Of a stretch of DNA of 64,000 nucleotides, positions 1 to 8,997 are shown piece after piece. The first letter of the stretch is position 1. Each line of letters starts with the position of its first letter. This DNA is from Subdoligranulum variabile (GTDB taxonomy: Bacteria; Bacillota; Clostridia; Oscillospirales; Ruminococcaceae): NCBI RefSeq assembly GCF_025152575.1, contig NZ_CP102293.1, positions 2,418,001-2,482,000 of the forward strand, given 5' to 3'. The notes beneath the pieces are model-generated. The model ran no database searches. It saw only the letters and a program-made list of their open reading frames with translations, and was not told where the DNA came from. The position numbers and the translations under genes are program-made.

Positions 1-3000
1 AAAGGCGGGCCAAAGGAAAAATTCTGGCGCAATATCAAAGCAATCGCCACACTGAAGCAGATCGAGCAGGAAAATCGCTATGCCACCCCGGAAGAACAGC
101 ATATTCTCTCGCAATATGTGGGCTGGGGCGGGCTGGCGGACGCCTTCGACCCGGACAAACCCGCGTGGGCCGCTGAGTATGCGGAGCTGAAGGAACTGCT
201 GACCCCGGAAGAATATGAAGCGGCCAGAGCCTCCACCCTCAACGCCCACTACACCAGCCCCACTGTGATTCGCGCCATCTACGACGCGGTAGAACAGATG
301 GGCTTTCGCACCGGCAACATTCTGGAGCCGTCCTGCGGTGTGGGCAATTTCTTCGGGATGCTGCCGGAGAGCATGGCCGGCAGCCGTCTGTACGGCGTGG
401 AACTGGATTCCATCAGCGGCCGGATTGCAAAGCAGCTCTACCCCAAGGCCGACATCACCGTGGCAGGATTTGAGACCACCGACCGGCGGGACTTCTATGA
501 CCTTGCCATCGGTAACGTCCCTTTCGGACAGTATCAGGTGAACGACAAAGCCTACAACAAACTGGGCTTCAACATTCACAACTACTTTTTCGCAAAATCG
601 TTGGACCAGGTGCGGCCGGGCGGCGTGGTGGCTTTCGTCACCAGCCGCTATACGATGGACGCCAAGGATTCCACCGTGCGCCGGTATCTGGCCCAGCGGG
701 CCGAGCTGCTGGGAGCCATCCGCCTGCCAAACAATGCGTTCAAGGCAAATGCCGGAACTGAGGTCGTTTCGGATATTCTCTTCCTGCAAAAGCGGGACCG
801 TCCGCTGGACATTACCCCGGACTGGACGCAGACCGGCCGGACCGAGGAAGGCTTCACGGTCAACCAGTATTTTCTCGACCACCCGGAGATGGTGCTGGGG
901 CAGCCCACCGCCGAAAGCACCCAATACGGCAAGCAGGATTACACCGTGGTCCCCATCGAGGGGCTGGAGCTGGCCGACCAGCTGCACGATGCCGTGAAGT
1001 ATATTCACGGCACCTACCAGGAGGCCGCGCTGCCGGAGCTGGGCGAGGGCGAGGACATCGACGATTCCCTCCCGGCTGACCCGGATGTAAAAAACTATTC
1101 CTACACGGTGGTGGACGGGGCGGTGTACTTTCGGGAAAACAGCCGCATGGTGCGCCCTGACTTAAACGCCACCGCCGAGGCCCGCGTCAAAGGGCTGGTG
1201 GGGCTGCGGGACTGTGTGCAGCAGCTCATCGACCTGGAGATGGACGCCGCCGCGCCGGATGCCGACATCCGGGCGCAGATGGCCGAACTGAACCGCCGCT
1301 ATGACGATTTCTCCGCTAAATATGGCCTTATCAACGACCGGGCAAACCGGCTGGCCTTTGCCGATGACAGCAGCTATTACCTGCTCTGTGCGCTGGAAGT
1401 GCTGGACGAGGACGGCAGGCTGGAACGCAAGGCGGATATGTTCACCAAGCGCACTATCAAACCCCATGAGGCCGTCACCACCGTGGACACGGCCAGCGAG
1501 GCGCTGGCGGTCTCCATCTCGGAGAAAGCCTGCGTGGACATGGCTTATATGGAACAGCTCACCGGCAAAACCGGCGAGGAACTGGCGGACGAGCTGCGGG
1601 GTGTCATCTTCCGTGTGCCGGGCCAGACCGAACCGGACGGGACGCCCCATTATGTGACCGCCGATGAATACCTCTCCGGCAACGTGCGCCGGAAGCTGCG
1701 CCAGGCCCAGCGGGCGGCGGAACAGGACCCGGCCTTTGCGGTCAACGTGGAGGCCCTCACCGCCGCCCAGCCCAAGGACCTGGACGCTTCCGAGATCGAG
1801 GTGCGGCTGGGGGCAACCTGGATTGACAAAGAGTACATTCAGCAATTCATGTACGAAACCTTTGACACGCCCTTTTACCTTCAGCGCAGCATTGAAGTCC
1901 ACTACTCTGCATTTACCGCCGAGTGGCAGATCTCCGGCAAAAACGCTGTGGGACAGAGAGATGTGGCAGCCTATACCACCTACGGGACCGGCCGCGCCAA
2001 CGCCTATAAAATCCTCGAAGATTCCCTCAACCTGCGGGATGTGCGTATCTACGATACTGTTGAAGATGCGGACGGCAAGGAGCGCCGGGTGCTGAACGCC
2101 AAGGAGACCACCCTGGCCGCCCAGAAGCAGCAGGCCATCCGGGAGGCGTTCAAGGACTGGATTTGGCGGGACCCGGAGCGGCGGCAGGCGCTGGTGCGCC
2201 AGTACAACGAGGAAATGAACGCCACCCGCCCCCGCGAGTATGACGGCAGCCACATTGTTTTCGGCGGCATGAACCCGTCCATCACCCTGCGGGAGCATCA
2301 GAAAAATGCCATCGCCCATGTGCTGTACGGCGGAAACACGCTGCTGGCCCACGAGGTGGGCGCGGGCAAGACCTTTGAAATGGTGGGGGCCGCGATGGAG
2401 GCCAAGCGCCTGGGGCTGTGCCAGAAATCCCTCTTTGTGGTGCCAAACCACCTGACCGAACAGTGGGCTTCGGAGTTCCTGCGTCTGTACCCGTCCGCCA
2501 ATATCCTGGTGACAACCAAAAAGGACTTTGAAAAGCACAACCGCAAGAAGTTTTGTGCCCGCATCGCCACCGGCGACTATGATGCCATCATTATGGGCCA
2601 CTCCCAGTTCGAGAAAATCCCCATCAGCAAGGAACGCCAGGAGCGGCTGCTGCATGAGCAGATTTGGGAAATCACCGAGGGCATCTCCGAGGTGGAGTCC
2701 AGCGGCGGGGAACGCTTCACGGTGAAACAGTTGGAGCGGACCAAGAAATCCCTGGAGGCCAGGCTGGAAAAGCTGCAAGCGGAAGGCCGCAAGGACGATG
2801 TGGTGACCTTTGAGCAGTTGGGCGTGGACCGGCTGTTCGTGGACGAGGCGCACAACTACAAGAACCTCTTTCTCTACACAAAAATGCGCAACGTGGCGGG
2901 CCTCTCCACGACGGACGCGCAGAAATCCAGCGATATGTTCGCCAAGTGCCGCTACATGGACGAGATCACCGGCAGCCGGGGCGTTATCTTTGCCACCGGC

Positions 3001-4887
3001 ACGCCGGTTTCCAACTCCATGACCGAGCTTTATACCATGCAGCGGTATCTCCAATATGACCGGCTGCAAGAGCTGGGCATGACCCATTTTGACTGCTGGG
3101 CCTCCCGGTTTGGCGAGACCGTGACGGCGCTGGAGCTGGCCCCGGAGGGCACCGGCTACCGGGCGCGGACCCGCTTCTCCAAGTTTTTTAACCTGCCGGA
3201 GCTAATGAACCTTTTCAAAGAAATCGCGGACATCAAGACCGCCGACCAGCTGCACCTGCCCACGCCCCAGGTGGAGTACCACAACATCGTGGCCCAGCCC
3301 ACCGACATCCAGAAAGAGATGGTAAAGGCCCTCTCTGAACGTGCGTCCGAAGTACACCGGGGCAGCGTGGACCCGTCAGTGGACAATATGCTCAAGATCA
3401 CGTCGGATGGGCGCAAGCTGGGCCTGGACCAGCGGATCATCAACCAGATGCTGCCGGACGAACCGGGCACCAAGGTCAACCAGTGCGTGGACAACATCAT
3501 GCAGATCTGGCGGGACGGCGAGGCCGACAAGCTGACCCAGATGGTGTTCTGCGACATCTCCACGCCCCAGGCCAAACCCGCCAAAAAGGTGGCGAAGGCC
3601 CTGGACAACCCGACCCTCCACGCTTTGGAGGACGCGGTGCCGCTGCCGGAGCCGGAACCGGCCTTTACGGTGTATGAGGACATCCGTCAAAAGCTCATCG
3701 CCAAAGGCGTGCCCGCCGAACAGATCGCCTTTATCCATGAGGCCAACACCGAAGTGCGCAAAAAGGAGTTGTTTTCCAAGGTCCGCACCGGCCAGGTGCG
3801 CGTCCTGCTGGGCAGCACCCAAAAGATGGGCGCAGGCACCAACGTCCAGGACCGCCTGGTGGCGCTGCATGACCTGGACTGCCCCTGGCGGCCCGGCGAC
3901 CTGGCCCAGCGGAAAGGCAGAATTGAACGACAGGGCAACCAAAACGAGACCGTCCATGTGTACCGTTACGTCACTGAGGGGACGTTTGATGCCTACCTCT
4001 GGCAGACGGTGGAAAACAAGCAGAAATTCATCAGTCAAATCATGACCTCCAAAAGCCCGGTACGCTCCTGTGATGATGTGGATGAAACGGCGCTCTCCTT
4101 TGCCGAGATCAAGGCCCTTTGCGCCGGGGACCCCCGCATCAAAGAGCGCATGGACCTGGATGTGGACGTGTCCCGGCTGAAGCTGCTGAAGGCCGACCAC
4201 CAGAGCAAGCAGTACCGGCTGGAGGACCAGCTGCTGAAAACCTTCCCGGAGGAGATCGAAAAAAATAAGGGCTTTATCGCCGGGCTGGAAACCGATATGA
4301 AAACGCTGGCGGAACACCCCCACCCGGAGGACGGCTTTGCTGGCATGGAAGTCCGTGGCGACACCCTCACCGACAAGGAGAATGCCGGTGCGGCGCTGCT
4401 GGACGCCTGCAAGGAGGTCAAGGGGTCCGACCCTGTGCCGGTGGGCAGCTACCGGGGCTTCGCTATGTCGGTGTCGTTTGACGCTTTCCGGCAGGAGTAT
4501 ATGCTCCTGCTGAAAAGCCAGATGACCCACCGGGCGACCCTCGGCACTGACCCGCGTGGAAATCTCACTCGCATCGACAATGCGCTCAGTCAGATGCCCC
4601 AGCGGCTGGAGGCGGTGAAGAACCAGCTTGACAACCTTTACCAGCAGCAGGCCGCCGCCAAGGCCGAAGTGGGCAAGCCCTTCCCCCAGGAACAGGAACT
4701 GCGAGACAAATCCGCCCGGCTGGCCGAGCTGGACGTACTGCTGAACATGGACGGCCGGGGCCGCCCTGCGCCGGAAGCGGTGCTTGCCAAGAGCGGCCGC
4801 CCCTCGGTGCTGGAAGGGCTGAAACGCCCGGTGCCGCCGCGCTGCCCTGAGAAGAAACCCAAACACCACGAACAGGAGGTGCGATAA
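1..4887 (+). CDS. ICE DNA methylase/SNF2-like helicase, 5'-partial
   Basis: Very large fused methylase-helicase found in clostridial conjugative elements, thought to protect or process transferred DNA. The reading frame is open from base 1, so the N-terminus lies outside the window; the GTG at 118 is internal. The methylase part shows motif I EPSCGVGNFFG near 330-360 and an NPPY-like motif IGNVPFG near 510. The helicase part shows Walker A AHEVGAGKT near 2350, VDEAHNYK near 2840, motif III ATGTPVSN near 2995 and motif VI QRKGRIERQGNQ near 3907. The C-terminus is helical and charged. It ends 1 bp before the next gene, whose ribosome binding site lies in its last codons. Methylase specificity cannot be read from the sequence. 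Confidence 0.93.
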   Translation, partial: KGGPKEKFWRNIKAIATLKQIEQENRYATPEEQHILSQYVGWGGLADAFDPDKPAWAAEYAELKELLTPEEYEAARASTLNAHYTSPTVIRAIYDAVEQMGFRTGNILEPSCGVGNFFGMLPESMAGSRLYGVELDSISGRIAKQLYPKADITVAGFETTDRRDFYDLAIGNVPFGQYQVNDKAYNKLGFNIHNYFFAKSLDQVRPGGVVAFVTSRYTMDAKDSTVRRYLAQRAELLGAIRLPNNAFKANAGTEVVSDILFLQKRDRPLDITPDWTQTGRTEEGFTVNQYFLDHPEMVLGQPTAESTQYGKQDYTVVPIEGLELADQLHDAVKYIHGTYQEAALPELGEGEDIDDSLPADPDVKNYSYTVVDGAVYFRENSRMVRPDLNATAEARVKGLVGLRDCVQQLIDLEMDAAAPDADIRAQMAELNRRYDDFSAKYGLINDRANRLAFADDSSYYLLCALEVLDEDGRLERKADMFTKRTIKPHEAVTTVDTASEALAVSISEKACVDMAYMEQLTGKTGEELADELRGVIFRVPGQTEPDGTPHYVTADEYLSGNVRRKLRQAQRAAEQDPAFAVNVEALTAAQPKDLDASEIEVRLGATWIDKEYIQQFMYETFDTPFYLQRSIEVHYSAFTAEWQISGKNAVGQRDVAAYTTYGTGRANAYKILEDSLNLRDVRIYDTVEDADGKERRVLNAKETTLAAQKQQAIREAFKDWIWRDPERRQALVRQYNEEMNATRPREYDGSHIVFGGMNPSITLREHQKNAIAHVLYGGNTLLAHEVGAGKTFEMVGAAMEAKRLGLCQKSLFVVPNHLTEQWASEFLRLYPSANILVTTKKDFEKHNRKKFCARIATGDYDAIIMGHSQFEKIPISKERQERLLHEQIWEITEGISEVESSGGERFTVKQLERTKKSLEARLEKLQAEGRKDDVVTFEQLGVDRLFVDEAHNYKNLFLYTKMRNVAGLSTTDAQKSSDMFAKCRYMDEITGSRGVIFATGTPVSNSMTELYTMQRYLQYDRLQELGMTHFDCWASRFGETVTALELAPEGTGYRARTRFSKFFNLPELMNLFKEIADIKTADQLHLPTPQVEYHNIVAQPTDIQKEMVKALSERASEVHRGSVDPSVDNMLKITSDGRKLGLDQRIINQMLPDEPGTKVNQCVDNIMQIWRDGEADKLTQMVFCDISTPQAKPAKKVAKALDNPTLHALEDAVPLPEPEPAFTVYEDIRQKLIAKGVPAEQIAFIHEANTEVRKKELFSKVRTGQVRVLLGSTQKMGAGTNVQDRLVALHDLDCPWRPGDLAQRKGRIERQGNQNETVHVYRYVTEGTFDAYLWQTVENKQKFISQIMTSKSPVRSCDDVDETALSFAEIKALCAGDPRIKERMDLDVDVSRLKLLKADHQSKQYRLEDQLLKTFPEEIEKNKGFIAGLETDMKTLAEHPHPEDGFAGMEVRGDTLTDKENAGAALLDACKEVKGSDPVPVGSYRGFAMSVSFDAFRQEYMLLLKSQMTHRATLGTDPRGNLTRIDNALSQMPQRLEAVKNQLDNLYQQQAAAKAEVGKPFPQEQELRDKSARLAELDVLLNMDGRGRPAPEAVLAKSGRPSVLEGLKRPVPPRCPEKKPKHHEQEVR

Positions 4888-4888
4888 C

Positions 4889-5956
4889 ATGAATACCAAT
4901 AAAAACACGGCCCTCTATGAGAAGATGGCCGCCGAACAGGATAAGTTTCGGGACTGGCTGAAAAGCCATCCCCCGGAGGAAATCTTAAATCATGCCTACG
5001 AGTATACCGTCCGAGAGGATATTCTGATGGCGATGGAGGAACTGGACCTGCCCCAAAGCCGGGCCGCCGCGCTGCTGGCCTCCCCGTCCCCGCTGGCGGA
5101 TGTCTACAAGGAGTTTGCCGACCGGGAGACTTCCTACATGGATGTGGTGCGGGACAGTATCGAGCAGCGGGCCGAGGCGGCGCTGGACGCCCAGCGGGAG
5201 CTTCCGCTCTACCGGCACGACGCCGCCTATGCCCGCGAACAGGGCGATCTGGATTTGTACCGGGCGTCCCGCCGCGCCAACATCGCCTGCAAGGAGGCCA
5301 TCGAGGCGTCCATTTCGGAACATTACCGGGACAACCGGCTGGACAAGGATGCGGTGCCCCAGGTGATTGAGCAGTTCGGCTATACCCGCACCCTCTATGT
5401 GCTGGCAAATACCGTGCAGCAGAAAGAGTGGGATGAGCGTTTCAGCCCGGCCAACAAGGCGTGGGCCAGGACGGTGGACATCCCGCCCAACCCGGACGGC
5501 TTTGGCGGCGAACGCAACCTGGACTTTGTGGTGGACAGCCACTCCGGCCTGGTCGATCTGTTCTTGAGCCAGGCGCGGCAGGATTATCTGCGGCTCCAGC
5601 CGCTGACATCGGAGGAGATTCACGCCGAGGCCGCCCGGCTGTTGCAGGAGCTTCGTGCGCCGGATACGCCCAACAGCCCCCACGGCACCCATTACATGGC
5701 CCGCATCTCGCCGGACTTTCTGGCCCGCGCCGGCACCCAGGCCCATGACCGGCTGATGGCGCTGCTGCCGTTCCGCAGCCTGGCGATCACCGGGCTGGTG
5801 GACCGCCCCGGCACCTATGTCACTATCCTGGCCAGCGAGGACCGTTCCAAAGAGCTGCGCCAGCGCCGCCCTTCGGTCCGCCGCCAGCTGAAACAGGAGC
5901 CGCGCCCCGCTGAAAAGAAAGCTCACATCCATAAGAAAAAGGAGCCGGAGCGGTGA
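4889..5956 (+). CDS. DUF3848/DUF3849 domain ICE protein
   Basis: 355-residue conserved protein that accompanies the helicase/methylase in clostridial ICEs; biochemical role unknown. Residues about 8-80 (LYEKMAAEQDKFRDWLKSHP and on) resemble DUF3848. Residues about 95-200 (YRHDAAYAREQGDLDLYRAS and on) resemble DUF3849. The C-terminal tail is lysine/arginine-rich. The start follows AGGAGG located in the end of the helicase gene, and the stop overlaps the GTG start of mobC, so the three genes look translationally coupled. Domain names are from memory of the families. Confidence 0.8.
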   Translation: MNTNKNTALYEKMAAEQDKFRDWLKSHPPEEILNHAYEYTVREDILMAMEELDLPQSRAAALLASPSPLADVYKEFADRETSYMDVVRDSIEQRAEAALDAQRELPLYRHDAAYAREQGDLDLYRASRRANIACKEAIEASISEHYRDNRLDKDAVPQVIEQFGYTRTLYVLANTVQQKEWDERFSPANKAWARTVDIPPNPDGFGGERNLDFVVDSHSGLVDLFLSQARQDYLRLQPLTSEEIHAEAARLLQELRAPDTPNSPHGTHYMARISPDFLARAGTQAHDRLMALLPFRSLAITGLVDRPGTYVTILASEDRSKELRQRRPSVRRQLKQEPRPAEKKAHIHKKKEPER

Positions 5957-6297
5957 GCGGCCCCAAACGCAAACGGGAGGTGCAGCTGAACTTCCGGGTC
6001 TCGCCGGAGGAACTGGCGCTGATTGAGCAGAAGATGGCCCAGCTGGGGACAAAGAACCGGGAAGCCTACCTGCGCAAGATGGCCCTGGACGGCTATGTGG
6101 TGCGCCTGGAACTGCCGGAGCTGAAGGAGTTGGTGTCCCTGATGCGCTATTCCAGCAACAACTTAAACCAGCTGACCCGCCGCGTGCATGAAACCGGGCG
6201 CATTTACGACGCCGACCTGGAGGATATAACCCGGAGGCAGGATGCTTTGTGGGATGGGGTGCATCGGATATTGACCCAGCTGGCAAAGCTGACGTGA
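5953..6297 (+). CDS. mobC: MobC-like relaxosome accessory protein
   Basis: 114-residue protein of the plasmid mobilization MobC type. Such proteins bind near oriT and help the relaxase reach its nick site. The N-terminus is basic (MSGPKRKREVQLNFRVSPEE), a ribbon-helix-helix-like start. The middle has the family segment LMRYSSNNLNQLTRRVHETG, and the C-terminus is helical. It starts with GTG overlapping the previous stop (GTGA). The matching relaxase is 2.7 kb downstream on the same strand. A second, unrelated MobC lies at 51476-51919. Confidence 0.85.
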   Translation: MSGPKRKREVQLNFRVSPEELALIEQKMAQLGTKNREAYLRKMALDGYVVRLELPELKELVSLMRYSSNNLNQLTRRVHETGRIYDADLEDITRRQDALWDGVHRILTQLAKLT

Positions 6298-6319
6298 CAG
6301 GGGCATACGCCCCGGCTTT

Positions 6320-6369
6320 GAGGGAGGTCCGGCGTGTGCAGGCTGCATCGCTGGCCTCCCTCTTTTTTT
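6320..6369 (+). terminator. Intrinsic terminator after mobC
   Basis: GAGGGAGG (6320-6327) pairs with CCTCCCTC (6355-6362), and seven T follow. It sits 22 bases after the mobC stop, so it should close the helicase-DUF3849-mobC transcript. Confidence 0.8.
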
Positions 6370-6438
6370 CTTTGCCCGTATCGTTGCACTTTTGCGGGCC
6401 GCAGGCGATAATATCATCAGAAACGGAGGTGAAGGCTG

Positions 6439-6744
6439 ATGTTGACATTTGAAAATATCTTGGAGTTGTTTCAAGAGTATCTGCTGCGTGACTCGGAGGA
6501 AGAAGTCCTCCCCTGCAAGCGTGGCTATGTCCGATTGACCTGGAACAAGGATTCCCGCTACTGCGTGGACGGCATCCTCTGCCGGACCCCGGAGGAACTG
6601 TTTGACCTGCTGCTCACGGATTACCAGGACTTTGAATTGCTCCGCCGGACGAAAGGCCGCCGAGAGGTTACAGAGGCCGATGAAAAAGCCGTGGGAAAAT
6701 TGTGCCAGCCCTACCTGGACTGGCGGAAGGAGGCGCTGAAATGA
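6439..6744 (+). CDS. Small conserved ICE protein, function unknown
   Basis: 101-residue acidic soluble protein (MLTFENILELFQEYLLRDSEE and on). It has no signal peptide or membrane segment and no motif I can name. The start has a good ribosome binding site, GGAGGTG at 6425-6431. Its last codons overlap the start of the following membrane protein (ATGA). The position between mobC and a CD1845-like protein is common in this ICE family, so it is probably part of the backbone rather than cargo. Confidence 0.7.
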   Translation: MLTFENILELFQEYLLRDSEEEVLPCKRGYVRLTWNKDSRYCVDGILCRTPEELFDLLLTDYQDFELLRRTKGRREVTEADEKAVGKLCQPYLDWRKEALK

Positions 6745-7052
6745 GAGCGGTGCTGTTTGTTTTGAAATTGGGGCTGAAAATCCTGGCTGCGCCGTTGGTG
6801 CTGGCGCTGATGTTGTTCACCTGGGTATGCTTCGGGCTGCTGTATGCGTCCAGCTTTATCTTCGGCCTGGCCTCCGCAGTGGTGGCGCTGCTGGGGATCG
6901 CGGTGCTTGTGACCTACTCGCCGCAAAACGGCCTGATCCTGCTGGTGATTGCCTTCCTGGTCAGCCCGCTGGGCCTGCCGATGGCCGCTGCCTGGCTGGT
7001 GGGTAAGGTGCAGGACCTGCGGTATGCGATCCAGGACGCGGTGTACGGCTGA
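6741..7052 (+). CDS. CD1845-like small membrane protein
   Basis: 103-residue very hydrophobic protein with about three membrane segments (roughly 5-30, 35-58 and 63-90) and a short polar C-terminus (VGKVQDLRYAIQDAVYG). The ATG at 6741 was chosen because it overlaps the previous stop as ATGA; an upstream in-frame GTG or ATG would lie deep inside the preceding gene. It resembles the CD1845 family of ICE proteins. Its role in transfer is unknown. Confidence 0.7.
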   Translation: MRAVLFVLKLGLKILAAPLVLALMLFTWVCFGLLYASSFIFGLASAVVALLGIAVLVTYSPQNGLILLVIAFLVSPLGLPMAAAWLVGKVQDLRYAIQDAVYG

Positions 7053-7065
7053 ATAGGAAGCGAAG

Positions 7066-7095
7066 AATTGCCGGGAGTGAAGCCCCGGCAATTTT
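7066..7095 (+). terminator. Intrinsic terminator before the AbiE operon
   Basis: A perfect 10-bp stem, AATTGCCGGG (7066-7075) with CCCGGCAATT (7084-7093), has an 8-base loop and a short T tail. It separates the ICE backbone transcript from the AbiE promoter that follows directly. Confidence 0.75.
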
Positions 7096-7098
7096 GAC

Positions 7099-7127
7099 TT
7101 TACTTTCGTGCTAATTTCGCGTATAAT
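7099..7127 (+). promoter_or_regulatory. Likely promoter of the abiE operon
   Basis: The -35-like TTTACT (7099-7104) and the perfect -10 TATAAT (7122-7127) are 17 bases apart. The predicted transcript starts about 20 bases before the abiEi start. A TTGACT at 7094-7099 is closer to consensus but would leave a 22-base spacer. Confidence 0.65.
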
Positions 7128-7153
7128 ATTAGCATGAAAGGAAGGTGAAGGAC

Positions 7154-7747
7154 GTGAGCCAATTTCAACAGCTGGACCAGCTGATGGAACGTCAGGACGG
7201 GATGCTGCGCACCGGGCAGGCCCTCGCGGCCGGGATCTCAAAACCTGTTTTTTATCAATTCGTGCAGTCTCGTGGGCTGGAACAGGCGGCGCATGGGATT
7301 TATCTTTCCAAAGACGCCTGGGTGGATGCCATGTATCTGCTGCATCTTCGCTGTCCGCAGGCGGTTTTTTCCCATGAAACGGCGCTGTTTTTCCACGACC
7401 TGACCGACCGGGAGCCGCTGGCCTATTCTGTCACGGTCAAGACGGGGTACAACCCCACCCGGCTTAAAGGTGAGGGCGTCCAGGTCTTTACCATCAAGGC
7501 GGAGCTGCATGAGGTCGGCCTGACAACCGCGCAGACCCCCTTCGGTCACGATGTGCCGGTCTATGATATGGAACGGACAATCTGCGATGTGCTGCGCAGC
7601 CGGAGCCACATTGAGATACAGACATTCCAAGACGCTCTGAAAGCGTATGCCCGCCGGAAAGATAAGGACCTGCGGACGCTGGTGCGCTATGCCAGGCTGT
7701 TCCGGGTCGAGAAGATTTTACGCCAGTATTTGGAGGTACTCCTATGA
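7154..7747 (+). CDS. abiEi: AbiEi-type antitoxin/regulator
   Basis: Antitoxin of a type IV toxin-antitoxin (abortive infection) system. It neutralises AbiEii without binding it and usually represses its own operon. The N-terminus is a winged-helix-like segment (FQQLDQLMERQDGMLRTGQA, then AGISKPVFYQFV) typical of AbiEi_4-like proteins. The C-terminal half carries YDMERTICDVLRSRS, the conserved antitoxin segment. GTG at 7154 is favoured because AAAGGAAGG lies 8 bases ahead; GTG at 7145 would overlap that site. The stop overlaps the abiEii start (ATGATAA). Confidence 0.85.
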   Translation: MSQFQQLDQLMERQDGMLRTGQALAAGISKPVFYQFVQSRGLEQAAHGIYLSKDAWVDAMYLLHLRCPQAVFSHETALFFHDLTDREPLAYSVTVKTGYNPTRLKGEGVQVFTIKAELHEVGLTTAQTPFGHDVPVYDMERTICDVLRSRSHIEIQTFQDALKAYARRKDKDLRTLVRYARLFRVEKILRQYLEVLL

Positions 7748-8592
7748 TAAAGACAGCCAGACAACTGAAAGATTTGATCCGTAACCTGTCAAAGAAAAAT
7801 GCTGCGGATGCGCAGGTTTTGACGCGCAACTATATGATGGAGCGTTTTCTGGAACGCATTTCTCTCTCGTCCTACCAGGACAAATTCATCCTCAAGGGCG
7901 GGATGCTGGTGGCCGCGATGGTCGGTCTGGACGCCCGCTCCACGATGGACCTGGACGCAACGGTCAAGGGGGCCAACGTCAGTGTCGAGGATGTGGAGAA
8001 CATGATGGCCGAGATCATCGCTGTTCCCATTGATGACGGCGTTACCTTCCAGGTGAAAAGCATTTCGGAAATCATGGATGAAGCGGAATATCCCGGCATT
8101 CGGGTCACGATGACAACGCTCTTTGACGGGGTGCGCACCCCGCTGAAAATCGACATTTCCACCGGCGACGCCATCACCCCTAAAGAGGTGCGGTACAGCT
8201 TCAAGCTCATGCTGGAGGACCGCTCCATTGACGTTTGGGCCTATAACCTGGAGACCGTGCTGGCTGAAAAGCTGGAAACCATCATCACCCGCACCACGAC
8301 CAACACCCGCATGAGAGATTTTTACGACATCGCCATTTTACAACAACTCTATGGCAGCACTCTGGACCCGCACGTTCTCCATGACGCGCTGCTGGCGACA
8401 GCCCACAAGCGCGGCACCGAGCGCCATCTGGCCGAGGCCGCCGAAGTCTTTGATGAAGTGGAGAACAGCCCGGTCATGCAGGACCTGTGGGCGGCCTATC
8501 AGAAAAAGTTCTCCTATGCGTCCGACCTTGGCTGGGATACGGTCATGGCTGCGGTCCGTCAGCTGTTCGCTCGTTGCGAGGGCACGGTATGA
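7744..8592 (+). CDS. abiEii: AbiEii nucleotidyltransferase toxin
   Basis: 282-residue putative nucleotidyltransferase toxin of the AbiE system. The family motif KGGMLVAAM (about residues 50-58), followed by RSTMDLD (about 64-70), matches the G-S/G-M and D-x-D parts of the DNA polymerase beta-like active site. Further conserved points are PLKIDISTGD and YNLETVLAEKLETI, the KLET-type segment seen in AbiEii. It is coupled to the antitoxin upstream and overlaps the zinc-ribbon gene downstream by 4 bases, which makes a three-gene operon. Family AbiEii proteins block growth by modifying nucleic acid targets such as tRNA; the target here is not known. Confidence 0.88.
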   Translation: MIKTARQLKDLIRNLSKKNAADAQVLTRNYMMERFLERISLSSYQDKFILKGGMLVAAMVGLDARSTMDLDATVKGANVSVEDVENMMAEIIAVPIDDGVTFQVKSISEIMDEAEYPGIRVTMTTLFDGVRTPLKIDISTGDAITPKEVRYSFKLMLEDRSIDVWAYNLETVLAEKLETIITRTTTNTRMRDFYDIAILQQLYGSTLDPHVLHDALLATAHKRGTERHLAEAAEVFDEVENSPVMQDLWAAYQKKFSYASDLGWDTVMAAVRQLFARCEGTV

Positions 8593-8939
8593 AAAAGCGT
8601 GGACACTACTGCAAGGTCTGTGGCGAGTATAAGGCAAACGAAAAGTTTTCTGGCAAGGGACACGCCGCGCACATTTGTAAAACCTGCGCCGCTCTCCCGC
8701 CAGAAAAGCAGGCAGAAGAAATGACGCTTACCCGGCTTGTCAACCTTCCCTGGCGATTATCCAAAGAACAACTTTCGTGGCTGAAGAAACGGATGAAGGA
8801 CAAGCGGGATGCCGTGCGAACCCTGGCGACGGAACAATATGAAATTCGGTTCCCTCCCAGGATAGAACTGGATGAATTGGAAGATGACTTTGAAGAAGAT
8901 TTCGATTTTTATATGGACGAGGAAACTGATATAGAGTAA
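8589..8939 (+). CDS. Zinc-ribbon protein coupled to abiE
   Basis: 117-residue protein with a treble-clef or HNH-like zinc-binding start: CKVCGEYKANEKFSGKGH, then CKTC, i.e. two CxxC pairs at about residues 8-11 and 30-33. The middle is basic and helical (LSKEQLSWLKKRMKDKRDA). The tail is strongly acidic (LDELEDDFEEDFDFYMDEE). The ATG at 8589 overlaps the abiEii stop (ATGA), so expression is coupled. AbiE is usually a two-gene system, and I do not recognise this third member. It could be an accessory regulator, or an ICE gene read through from the AbiE operon. Confidence 0.72.
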   Translation: MKKRGHYCKVCGEYKANEKFSGKGHAAHICKTCAALPPEKQAEEMTLTRLVNLPWRLSKEQLSWLKKRMKDKRDAVRTLATEQYEIRFPPRIELDELEDDFEEDFDFYMDEETDIE

Positions 8940-8997
8940 ACCGATGCGGTCTGTGATGAGCAGGCCGCTTATTTTTTGGAAAGGAGGCGGACCCCAC

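Noticed and set aside
1162-4908. Long open frames on the minus strand opposite the helicase gene
   Set aside because: They are antisense to a gene with clear methylase and helicase motifs, have no ribosome binding sites, and arise from the GC-rich codon pattern.
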